A DNA stretch of 25,013 nucleotides from Chloroflexi bacterium TSY (lineage in GTDB: Bacteria > Chloroflexota > Anaerolineae > Caldilineales > Caldilineaceae), in NCBI GenBank assembly GCA_019217005.1, contig JAHBNG010000174.1, forward strand, positions 1 through 25,013, in the 5' to 3' direction. The notes under the pieces were generated by a model that was not told the origin of the DNA, ran no database searches, and saw only the letters and a program-made list of their open reading frames with translations. Position 1 is the stretch's first letter; each line of letters starts with the position of its first letter. Positions 1-8,552 of this stretch are shown one piece after another. A program made the position numbers and the translations under genes.

Positions 1-20
1 ACCTAATTCTGAACCACCCC
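1..20. mobile_element. Right terminus of a MITE/IS copy, cut by the window edge
   Basis: Bases 1-20 match the right terminus of the complete element at 11363-11517 at 19 of 20 positions (the only difference is C for T at base 9). By analogy with that copy the element ends at the CCCC at 17-20, and the following CAATATTC (21-28) would be the right copy of its target duplication. The left end and the other duplication lie outside the window, so it is unknown whether this is a small MITE or the end of a full insertion sequence. Confidence 0.7.
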
Positions 21-42
21 CAATATTCTGGCAACTTTCTAT

Positions 43-3000
43 TTGATCTGGGAATCGGTACGTGCCTCGAATTATGCCGATCGAGCATGGGATGGTGCAT
101 TAAGTGTCATAACCATCTTGTGGCAAGTCGTACATACACTTATAAGAGCTTTCTGGTCGGAGCACATTAATCGCGGACGGGAAGAGTCCGATGGCGGCAA
201 GATCTTCGTGAATTGGCTCTTTACGGATCAAGGGAACTTCAGTATCAATCTACTTATTCGGCTCATTCAGTCATTTCCCGATGGAGGTGGGTCTAACTGG
301 GCTTTATCGTTTGCGCGGCGCGTGTTGAAATATTTCACCAACGTAACGAATGTTCGATCCATCTATTATTTCACGCGTTCAGCCTGGTATTTCAGAGACC
401 GAGCCGAAAATCGACAAGAGAGCGATTCTAATGAGGTCTCTCTGGTCCGTATGTTATGGGCTGTTTGGGGACCAATGATGTGGTTCGCCGCGTTTTTCAG
501 CATCTTTCTATCTTGGGATCATTTTGACCTAGAAAGATTTAATGAAGCACGTACGCTAAGCATACTAATCGTGGGCAGTGTGATAGGTCTACTTCTTGGA
601 TATTGCGTACTCAATGTCTTGACAGATGAGAATCCATTTACGCTATCCGTTTCTTCAGACTGGTGGACGACTATCTTATTCTACGTTCTTTGGATTCTAG
701 CTTTAATCGCATTTATCATCATCATAGATGATCTCGAATCGGGAAAATCAGGAGTTGCAATTGGTATTTTCGCGGCTATCGCCTCGCTACTCTTGATTCC
801 CATGATAGGGTTGCCGTTTGTCTTTGGGGAGGATAACGCTTGGGAATATGTTTTTCTAGATTTGTTCGTGATATTCAGTAGCCTGTTCACCGCAGGACTC
901 CTGCCAATGTTTTTATGGTGGTTCTATGTTGACGATGGTCGTGATAAGCATGACGTATTCGATGGCAAGAACCCCGAATCCTCACCATACAAACTACCCT
1001 ATCGGGCTGACGAAAATTGGTTATGTGGCCAAGGTGTGCATGGAATTTTTAGTCATACACCGACCGACGTGCGTACGACCGCCAATTTAGATAATCACTA
1101 CGCCTACGATTTTAACGAACGCGAAAATAAAGACGTATTAGCTTCCCGAGACGGCATTGTGTTGGATATAATTAAAGACAATGCAAACGGCAGTGACTGG
1201 CAGAATTCGATCGACGTTCTGCACCTAAATTGGCGTGAAGGCCATGATCCTGGCAGCAATGAAGAACGGGTGTTGACCTATTCCACCTATGTGCACCTCT
1301 CTCAAAACAGAGTGTGGATCGACATCGGGCATCGATTTGTACAAGGTTATCATATTGCCAACATCGATAGCACCGGTACGAGCGCTCAGCATCATTTGCA
1401 CTTCCACGCCGAAGAATTTCAGCGACGTGTAGAGAGACCTACAACGCCGCCTGCTGACCCTGCGCATGGTAGAAGAAATATGACAATCCCTGTGGTGTTT
1501 GAAGATTCCTCGACGCATAGATTTCGCCACGTTCCGTTTATTCATTTAGCTTGGCCCGGTAATCATCATATACCAGGAAAACCATTATCCATGGCCTTCT
1601 ATACCTCGGAAAATGATGAGCAAGATCCATTGATCAATCCGCTTGTTATTTCCCTGGATGAACAAGGTACACCTCTTCATGAACATTGGATAATCATAGA
1701 CAAGACTATTATTGAAAATGGGCCGTTGCCTGCCTCATTAACGCTCCGTACAACCGTAAACGAGCGTCATTTTCATGAAATTATCTTAACGCGCGATCAA
1801 CTGGCGAATATCGTACGCATGCGTGATCTGGTCGATCTGAACGTCTCAACCGTTGACGGACATCATCACGCACTGGTCGGTTACAAATATCAAGATCCAA
1901 CCGTGTTCATTCGATTGACCGATGCGGAAAATCCAAATCATGGGCATTGGCTACACATTGAACAAGGGGGCTGGGAATGGGGCGGGATTCCGCAAACGCC
2001 GCCCCTCTTTACTTTTACTTCGGAGGATTTTACTGATTCTGCCGGAAATAGCCACGACCATACAATTGATCTCGATCGCCAGCAACTCTTCGACATTTTA
2101 CGCAGGCGACGTCTTCCTGCCAGCTTGAATGTAAATCCCACGAACGGGCATACTCACAGGCTGAGAGAAGTTGCGCGCCCAGGACCAAATCAGCCAGAAA
2201 TGAACATTGTTGAACCACCGAGGGGACAGTTGCTGGCGCAGAACCCAGGTCCCTATCAACTGGTTGGTGACCAGCTCGTGGTACGCGTAAACAAAAAAGC
2301 GATTGAATACTTCTTCTATGGTGTCCATCGTCCGCGTTTGCTCGGTGAAATCAGCCTAGATCGTGGGCTGAACACGCTCAATCTGGAAGTAGATGGTCAA
2401 CCCTACACCGTAAATACAAGTGATAATAGCGTGCGCGGTACAGTCTTTGCGCTAAACCGTGAGTTTCGAAATCCAGCCCCGACGTCACCTTCTATACCTG
2501 TCGAAGTACGGGCTGAACCGGTGATTGTAATTGAGACAATTCAACGCGGGTCTGATGCCTCTCTACAAGTTGATGCAGGTTCATCCGACGCCTTCGTAAC
2601 CAACGGGGAGGCCAATGGGTCGGGTGCACTTGGTTCAGTCAACCAAGCAACGCCAAATCAACTTGCCAACCACTTCAATACCATTATCAACGCTGGATGG
2701 TCTGACCCGCCAATTACCAGCCAGAATCCGCCAAGAACTATTGAGACTCAGGTTGTTGGCAATCAGTTGGAACTAACCTTTGGTGGGGCCTCTATTACCT
2801 TTCCAGACCAGCATACGCGCAACAGCGAAATACTCTCAAGGTTGTACGATAGCAGCAATAGTCGTCTACGAGCCACAGGGCCAATTCCATTTAGTAGTGG
2901 TCGCATGCACTTTACAAGCACGTATAGCATTCCGGTGTTAGGCACAAGTGCACAAGTGCAAATTGATACCGCTTTACCAATTTTCACTGGCAGCGATTTA

Positions 3001-6000
3001 ACAGCAACACCTCTAGTAGTCGAAGTAGGTGGACGAACAGACAGCATTACTCTCGAGACAGGCGATAGTACACCCGCCATCTTAGCCCGAAAGATTGCCT
3101 TGCGGGTCGAGGGCGTACGGGCTTGGGAGTCGAGGACCAATGAGGTTACAGTACAGACATTGGGGGTAGGCCCTACCATAGAACTTCAGATACGCAAAGG
3201 CGTTTCGGGCAACCCCAATTTCTTTCAACAAACAGATCGGGGGGATGCGCCAAACTTACAGGACTCATATGCTCTAGAACCAACAGAGCTACACAACATT
3301 ATCCAAGATGCTATCACCCGGGCGACACTAACATACGATGCCACAGCGCTAGCGCCTCAAGCGTTGATCGAGAGTAATCAGTTGGTGCTCAGAGTGAGTG
3401 CTTCGCATACCATCAGCGTAACCGCTGTCAGGTTAAGCGGGGGCAACGATCCATTTGAGTTTACGCAAAACGGCGACACTGAAGTGCGCTCGCGTATATT
3501 GGACTCAAACATTGATCTGAATGGACCTGGTTGGGTGGAGTTGGATATTGACGGCAACGTGGTAATCGTACCATTAGACGGCGAACCTGCCCGTATTGAG
3601 TTGATTCCAACAGATCGATTACCGGAAAATGGCGAAAATCTCACCCTAGCGATCAATGGCGGTAGCAGTTCATCGTTCTCCTTTACAGGTGATGAGGCCA
3701 ATGTCTCGGCTATTGCAGATGCAGTTGCTCAGCACTTTAGCGATATCTCCGTACGAATCGCTTATCGCTTATCCTTTGAGAATACAATGTACAATCAACC
3801 CGCTCACATGCTGGAATTAAGCGATGCATCGGGCCTGGCATTGGCAGGGTTTCTTGAAGACAGAGCGACGTACACAACGACCGCAGTGTCGGCCGCCACT
3901 GTAGACCATCTTGCTGTTCCGGAACTCTTAACCGCACCGCAGCGTGACAACGGCTTACCCGTAAACGCATTTACAGTTCATGAAACAGCGTCTGGCGAAC
4001 TTATCACCTGGGAATTAGCCGTACAAGCTGGTTTTACAGTAGCTTTCACGACAATTCCTGGAGACGATCCGTTAAACATAACGGGAGGTGGTACAAACCG
4101 CTTAACTACTGCGGCTATTCCAACTGAACTTACTCTTACACATCAGTGCTACCGGTACGACTTTGAAATTATGAACAGTAGCGGCGCCACTGAAATGGCT
4201 AGTCGCTTACAGATTGCCGGTTCTCCCGCCATGATTCGAGCGAACGATTCATTTAGTACATCATTGCCCAGCAATACTACTTTGCCGATTACGGTAGTCG
4301 AGCCGATTTCTACTGATGCCACGGTTGAGCGGATATTTTCTGTAAATCTTGCCGGCATAAATTCTTTAGATGAAACGGTGCACCGCTTGAATGCTGAAGT
4401 TCCTGCTATTCGAGCCTGGGTAGCCAGACCTGCTGGTAACGAACGGTTGCATATAGAAACCCGTGGCTATGGGACAGGGTGGGCATTGCGTCTTGGGAAT
4501 CCACTTTTACTCCTAGCGTTAGGTTTTGATGAATCTCAAATAGATTTGAATGAAAGTCAGATCGAAGTATCTGGCGGTGGCGATGTCCGTAATGGCAGCA
4601 AAGTTACCCAGGACGAAATACGACGGGCCATACAGCGCGTGGAGCGATGTGTCACCTTGTTGGTTCGTTCACCATTGCAGATTGAGCGAAGCGGTTCTTC
4701 AGACCTAGTGTTGCGCTCATTGGAAGGGCCTGTGACGATAGAGACCGAACCATCTTCGATCAAACAAGCGCTCAATGTGAATGAATCCGGCGGTATAGCA
4801 ACCATCTCACCTGGTGCGAACACAGTTGCTTTGGATTCGGGCTTGGTCATTGCAAAAGCCGGGGGGCGCAGCGTGGCAGCCATAAGACTCTTTGGAGATC
4901 ATGCGACAGTGTCAGCCACTGAGCCGTTACCTGCAGCGGGTTCAGCTGATGCAACACGCCAGCTCACACAACTAAAAGCACACCAAATAATTGTCAGAGC
5001 CACAGGAACCAACTTGGCAGTCGGGCCACTGGATGCCTCGATTAATACTCTAGAGGATGCTGTGGAGTGGTATGCGGCTAATGTACCAACGGAGGTGTGG
5101 ATTGGCATCGATGGCTCAAGCCAGGTTGTGTTACAAACGAGGCGGCGCGGTGATGCTAGTCTGTCTATCGAAATCGACTTCAGTAATTTTGCGGGGGAAA
5201 CATTTAATCCGGGTGAAAGTTTGCTAGGGTTTGTTGTGGCACCAACAAGTGGTGGTAATGTCTGGCAATTCAACGGGCTTGGCTTTGGCAACGTATTAGA
5301 CATGGATGCAGTGCCGGTATGGTCTACTACACCCGATAGCCTAGAGCATTTTCTTACAAGCTCCGCACAACGGGGTGCTTCACGTCAAGCGGTTTATGAT
5401 GTAGAAGTCGATACCACATCGACTCCCGTAGACTTGCAAATAAACAGCAAGTTGTCGACACAAAGATTAAGGCACCCCGCTCCGCCAGCGGCTAATCCTG
5501 TTCCTGGTAGCATCCAGTTCACTGTACCTGGAGGGGGGACATGGGGCAGGACCATAGAAGCAACTTACTCGCTAACTACGCCGGTACGGCCCGGCGAACT
5601 CTCTTTGGAGTTTCGTGAAGGGACCGTCAATCGATCCGTTATTGCACTGATTGCAGGCACCCCAGCACGACTCATACAGCTTACTTTTCCCTCTTCGCTG
5701 GGCGTACTGAATAATAGTGGTTTTACCCTAGCCCTTGGAAATGCGTCAGGAAGTACGCCATTTAACGTGCAGTTTTCAGGCATAACCAATGAACGACAGG
5801 CCGCCGCTCAAGTAGAACGTCAGTGTGCCTGGCGCGTGCGGGCAAACGTAAAATCGGGGACTCTGATCATTGAAACGGTCGATAGTGGGACGGCAGCGAC
5901 CCTGAGTTTGAGCGCACCCTCCGGCTCAATTGCCAATGCAGTGACAAATGACAATGCAACTGGATTTCTTGCTGGTTCTGCCGCATCCCCAGCATCGCTG

Positions 6001-6048
6001 CCCCTGAATGAGCGGGGGGAGGCACAGTGCCAGAGATGCACAATATAG
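43..6048 (+). CDS. Giant membrane-anchored M23-type metallopeptidase with repeat tail, 5' end probably truncated
   Basis: The 2001-residue frame has five hydrophobic segments near residues 137-157, 170-193, 207-228, 236-262 and 269-296. An M23 (LytM-like) zinc peptidase domain follows at about 325-470: His352 and Asp356 form the HxxxD pair, VLASRDGIV is the typical core strand, and His451-Leu-His453 is the HxH motif in HHLHFH. Residues 546-710 hold two His-rich units (HxHW, HxH, GHxH). The remainder, to residue 2001, is beta-rich with at least five degenerate units near 989-1065, 1198-1280, 1431-1505, 1657-1735 and 1894-1985. These units resemble the IN motif of flagellar hook proteins or tail-protein repeats in pattern only. 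M23 enzymes usually cut peptidoglycan cross-bridges; acting at the cell wall is an inference. The TTG start is doubtful: it has no ribosome binding site, and the frame is open back to base 13 inside the element terminus, so the real N-terminus was probably upstream of the insertion. It overlaps the next gene by 22 bases. Confidence 0.75.
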   Translation: MIWESVRASNYADRAWDGALSVITILWQVVHTLIRAFWSEHINRGREESDGGKIFVNWLFTDQGNFSINLLIRLIQSFPDGGGSNWALSFARRVLKYFTNVTNVRSIYYFTRSAWYFRDRAENRQESDSNEVSLVRMLWAVWGPMMWFAAFFSIFLSWDHFDLERFNEARTLSILIVGSVIGLLLGYCVLNVLTDENPFTLSVSSDWWTTILFYVLWILALIAFIIIIDDLESGKSGVAIGIFAAIASLLLIPMIGLPFVFGEDNAWEYVFLDLFVIFSSLFTAGLLPMFLWWFYVDDGRDKHDVFDGKNPESSPYKLPYRADENWLCGQGVHGIFSHTPTDVRTTANLDNHYAYDFNERENKDVLASRDGIVLDIIKDNANGSDWQNSIDVLHLNWREGHDPGSNEERVLTYSTYVHLSQNRVWIDIGHRFVQGYHIANIDSTGTSAQHHLHFHAEEFQRRVERPTTPPADPAHGRRNMTIPVVFEDSSTHRFRHVPFIHLAWPGNHHIPGKPLSMAFYTSENDEQDPLINPLVISLDEQGTPLHEHWIIIDKTIIENGPLPASLTLRTTVNERHFHEIILTRDQLANIVRMRDLVDLNVSTVDGHHHALVGYKYQDPTVFIRLTDAENPNHGHWLHIEQGGWEWGGIPQTPPLFTFTSEDFTDSAGNSHDHTIDLDRQQLFDILRRRRLPASLNVNPTNGHTHRLREVARPGPNQPEMNIVEPPRGQLLAQNPGPYQLVGDQLVVRVNKKAIEYFFYGVHRPRLLGEISLDRGLNTLNLEVDGQPYTVNTSDNSVRGTVFALNREFRNPAPTSPSIPVEVRAEPVIVIETIQRGSDASLQVDAGSSDAFVTNGEANGSGALGSVNQATPNQLANHFNTIINAGWSDPPITSQNPPRTIETQVVGNQLELTFGGASITFPDQHTRNSEILSRLYDSSNSRLRATGPIPFSSGRMHFTSTYSIPVLGTSAQVQIDTALPIFTGSDLTATPLVVEVGGRTDSITLETGDSTPAILARKIALRVEGVRAWESRTNEVTVQTLGVGPTIELQIRKGVSGNPNFFQQTDRGDAPNLQDSYALEPTELHNIIQDAITRATLTYDATALAPQALIESNQLVLRVSASHTISVTAVRLSGGNDPFEFTQNGDTEVRSRILDSNIDLNGPGWVELDIDGNVVIVPLDGEPARIELIPTDRLPENGENLTLAINGGSSSSFSFTGDEANVSAIADAVAQHFSDISVRIAYRLSFENTMYNQPAHMLELSDASGLALAGFLEDRATYTTTAVSAATVDHLAVPELLTAPQRDNGLPVNAFTVHETASGELITWELAVQAGFTVAFTTIPGDDPLNITGGGTNRLTTAAIPTELTLTHQCYRYDFEIMNSSGATEMASRLQIAGSPAMIRANDSFSTSLPSNTTLPITVVEPISTDATVERIFSVNLAGINSLDETVHRLNAEVPAIRAWVARPAGNERLHIETRGYGTGWALRLGNPLLLLALGFDESQIDLNESQIEVSGGGDVRNGSKVTQDEIRRAIQRVERCVTLLVRSPLQIERSGSSDLVLRSLEGPVTIETEPSSIKQALNVNESGGIATISPGANTVALDSGLVIAKAGGRSVAAIRLFGDHATVSATEPLPAAGSADATRQLTQLKAHQIIVRATGTNLAVGPLDASINTLEDAVEWYAANVPTEVWIGIDGSSQVVLQTRRRGDASLSIEIDFSNFAGETFNPGESLLGFVVAPTSGGNVWQFNGLGFGNVLDMDAVPVWSTTPDSLEHFLTSSAQRGASRQAVYDVEVDTTSTPVDLQINSKLSTQRLRHPAPPAANPVPGSIQFTVPGGGTWGRTIEATYSLTTPVRPGELSLEFREGTVNRSVIALIAGTPARLIQLTFPSSLGVLNNSGFTLALGNASGSTPFNVQFSGITNERQAAAQVERQCAWRVRANVKSGTLIIETVDSGTAATLSLSAPSGSIANAVTNDNATGFLAGSAASPASLPLNERGEAQCQRCTI

Positions 6049-7499
6049 AGGCAGAGCATTATAAAGATGCGTTACTCGCAGGCTTTATATCTGAAGCGAT
6101 AGATGATGCTGTACGAAACCGACGTCAACTGGACTGGCGCATCTATGAAGTCAGAAGGAATCCGCCACCCAACTACTTTACTCTGACATCGCAGCGAAAC
6201 GGGTGTATGTCAGCAATCGAGCCAGTTGTGTTTGAGTCCACAGGTTTGGTGCTGAATCGTGAAATGGAACGCGCACCGGCCATTCATGGCAGTGTCGTAT
6301 TGCCGTTACCGCATGTGAATACCTTAGAAGACGATACGTTTGATTTGACTGCCGATGGTCTACTGAGCATCGAACTAAACAATAATAATAACATTGTAGA
6401 CCTGGCCCCACTTACAACAGTAGACGTGCCATTTGAGGCCGGAACTTACACGGCGCGAGACGTGGCAAGGCGCATTCACGAAGAATTATTTAGTCGTGGT
6501 GCAGGGCAAGCTGCTGCTTATCCAGATGGGAAAGTTGTTGTGGAAACGTCCGTTCCTGGTTTAACGGGAAGTGTAACAATTCCCAGACCGGGAACTGGTG
6601 CATCGGGCGGCGATCAAGCATTACTGCAAGCTCTGCTCGGAACAACAGATGAGGAAATAGTAACAGGCCGTGGTTGGCCCGGTATCGGATTTGGCGATCC
6701 AGGCGATATCCTGAGCCCTGGGTATCGCAGCAAAAATGTAAGCAGTGCACAAGCTACAGTTGACTGGATTTTTAGCGACGGCACCGTAACAGCAACGGTT
6801 AGAGTCGATCAAGGTGACCCTATTCAGGATATACAACAAGCAGTAGATAGTGCATTAGCAGCGCCAGCCGGTGGCCGAATTGGCGTATGCTTACTAGGGC
6901 CTGACAATACTCTTTATATAGAAGGTGTCTTGATCCCAGACCCGGCGAATCGAAATCTGTTCATTCCCAATAATCTAACATTACAAGTCAATGATATAAA
7001 TGGGCGCACCTTAGCCGTTATCGATCCAGGACAAAATCAACCAGGACGCACGCCAGAGCGTGAAGAAGAACCGGCAGTGGGCTTGCGACGCACCCATGAA
7101 ATTCGGACTTTTCGGCTGGCGCGTGATATTGTGGGTGATGGTGATGGCGCTGAAATGGACGACGTTGAATGGATTCGTACCCCGGCTCATGCCAACAGCT
7201 TGCCCACAGCATTTGATCATCTCAAAGGTTCGCCAGCGTGGAATTTGTCACTTCCTGGTGGACGTTATTTAATGGCAGTTCGAGCTGATGCCGCTAAGAC
7301 GCGCGAGTATGATCAAAGTGGTGAAATGATTGCCTCGGCAAATACAGATTCTCGTGACAGTCAGCGTCATTTTGTGCATCGGGCTCGTTATTGGATGAGG
7401 TTCCATGGTGCTGAGACGTTGGGAATCGGCAAGATTGAACGCACGGTAAACGGAAACACAGTGACCGATTATCTTCTTGATATCCTTTGGCCCGGATAA
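6027..7499 (+). CDS. Repeat protein of unknown function, partner of the giant M23 protein
   Basis: This 490-residue protein starts at GTG, four bases after a strong GGGGGGAGG ribosome binding site that lies inside the end of the preceding gene; an ATG at 6036 is the alternative. The 22-base overlap suggests translational coupling. No signal peptide or membrane segment is visible. Residues of about 105-215 and 240-330 show the same pattern as the giant protein's tail: a beta pair, a short helix such as TARDVARRIHEEL, a strand like KVVVET, a glycine turn, then a hydrophobic LLG-type end. The C-terminal 120 residues are rich in Arg, His and Asp and I recognise no family in them. The shared repeat and the overlap suggest that it assembles with, or was once part of, the upstream protein. 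No enzymatic motif was found. Confidence 0.7.
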   Translation: MPEMHNIEAEHYKDALLAGFISEAIDDAVRNRRQLDWRIYEVRRNPPPNYFTLTSQRNGCMSAIEPVVFESTGLVLNREMERAPAIHGSVVLPLPHVNTLEDDTFDLTADGLLSIELNNNNNIVDLAPLTTVDVPFEAGTYTARDVARRIHEELFSRGAGQAAAYPDGKVVVETSVPGLTGSVTIPRPGTGASGGDQALLQALLGTTDEEIVTGRGWPGIGFGDPGDILSPGYRSKNVSSAQATVDWIFSDGTVTATVRVDQGDPIQDIQQAVDSALAAPAGGRIGVCLLGPDNTLYIEGVLIPDPANRNLFIPNNLTLQVNDINGRTLAVIDPGQNQPGRTPEREEEPAVGLRRTHEIRTFRLARDIVGDGDGAEMDDVEWIRTPAHANSLPTAFDHLKGSPAWNLSLPGGRYLMAVRADAAKTREYDQSGEMIASANTDSRDSQRHFVHRARYWMRFHGAETLGIGKIERTVNGNTVTDYLLDILWPG

Positions 7500-7517
7500 A
7501 ATAGAGCGGCTGCAAAA

Positions 7518-8348
7518 ATGGACAGATTCTCAGTAGCTGTGTTGCCCATTTCAGCGTCTGAATATAGAGCTTGCGAATCCCGTTTAGCACTAGAAAGCGC
7601 TTGGTTTGCTAAAATTAGCAATGGTAATTGTCGGATTTCAATCAAGACCTTGCCCTCAATTTCTCTCCAACGTTCTTTGAATTACTACACAGTGGCAGGC
7701 GGCATGGGGCCTCAACCCAACAACTCTCAAACGCTTGTGCAAGAGGTGCTTGGTACGCTCAGCGAAAGAGCATTAAATGAAATTGCATCTGCAAACGGAA
7801 AGCTATTGGTTTCTGTTCCCAGTGCTCTCAAGCCTCACACCTGGCATCTTCCCAATGGTGGAAAATCGCTGGGCAATGGGGGGTGGTGCCGTCGCTACAC
7901 CATTATCCCAGGCAACGCCCCCTTGGGCACAGTCGCCCATGAACTTGGCCATTTGTTGTTTGATTGGCCGGATCTGGCTTGGGAAAAATCGCTGGGCGAA
8001 GAGTGTCTCATGGCGCGTGGGGGTCTACGCGATCACGGCCGCAAACCGTCGCCGCCTTGTGCGCCGCTACTGCTCGAAGCGGGGTGGCGCACAACATTTA
8101 CGATAGATAGCCAGACACGAGTTCGCCAATTGACACACCTACATCTCGGCACGCTGATCTGGAACAATCGAACCGTCCTCGTTGAGCGCCGCGACGATAG
8201 ACCCACTCCACATCTACTCATCTATACATACAAAGGAAAAGACCGATTGATCCACCCGAAATTATGGGGGCGTCTCGCTGTGAGAGACGACGATCATGAT
8301 CAGTTGTTGCTGGGGTTGATCGCGCCTATTCTGCGCAAGATTTCATAG
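7518..8348 (+). CDS. HELGH zincin metallopeptidase, M6-like
   Basis: This 276-residue protein carries His141-Glu-Leu-Gly-His145 followed by LLFDWPDL, and then an ECLMARGG segment that would be the Met-turn. A PPCAPLLLEAGW segment follows, similar to the Pro-rich stretch ending in GW seen after the active site in immune-inhibitor-A (M6) peptidases. HExxH plus a PD pair and Met-turn supports a zinc endopeptidase. The possible third ligand Asp152 lies one residue further from His145 than in the usual HExxHxxGxxD spacing. No secretion signal, propeptide or membrane segment is visible, which is odd for an M6-type enzyme. It starts 18 bases after the previous gene with a weak ribosome binding site, so it likely shares its transcript. 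The C-terminal part (about 195-276) is basic and not recognised. A role in processing the two upstream proteins is a guess from position only. Confidence 0.75.
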   Translation: MDRFSVAVLPISASEYRACESRLALESAWFAKISNGNCRISIKTLPSISLQRSLNYYTVAGGMGPQPNNSQTLVQEVLGTLSERALNEIASANGKLLVSVPSALKPHTWHLPNGGKSLGNGGWCRRYTIIPGNAPLGTVAHELGHLLFDWPDLAWEKSLGEECLMARGGLRDHGRKPSPPCAPLLLEAGWRTTFTIDSQTRVRQLTHLHLGTLIWNNRTVLVERRDDRPTPHLLIYTYKGKDRLIHPKLWGRLAVRDDDHDQLLLGLIAPILRKIS

Positions 8349-8425
8349 ATTGGGGCAAATTCGTAGTCAAAAATCATCGGCTCTTCTGGAATTCAGGTGG
8401 TAGACAAACTAATGTCCCCGGCATC

Positions 8426-8453
8426 GGCAGGGCGTACTCGCGATTGCCCTGCC
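8426..8453. terminator. GC-rich stem-loop after the zincin gene
   Basis: GGCAGGGC (8426-8433) pairs perfectly with GCCCTGCC (8446-8453) across a 12-base loop. It lies between the end of the three-gene block and the promoter of the amidohydrolase. There is no T-run behind it, so it is not a classical intrinsic terminator; it may be a transcript-end stabiliser or a Rho-associated end. Confidence 0.35.
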
Positions 8454-8470
8454 CGTGGCCGAAACTTTCC

Positions 8471-8499
8471 TTGACATTCTCTCTAAATGCTGCGAGAAT
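8471..8499 (+). promoter_or_regulatory. Sigma-70-like promoter for the amidohydrolase gene
   Basis: A perfect TTGACA (8471-8476) is followed after 17 bases by GAGAAT (8494-8499), which matches four of six positions of the -10 consensus. The gene's ATG at 8553 lies about 50 bases downstream, giving a short leader with an AGGAGA ribosome binding site at 8541-8546. Confidence 0.5.
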
Positions 8500-8552
8500 T
8501 AAACATCACCTCTTCCTACCTACCCATTGTATGTTCACCCAGGAGAACTCAC

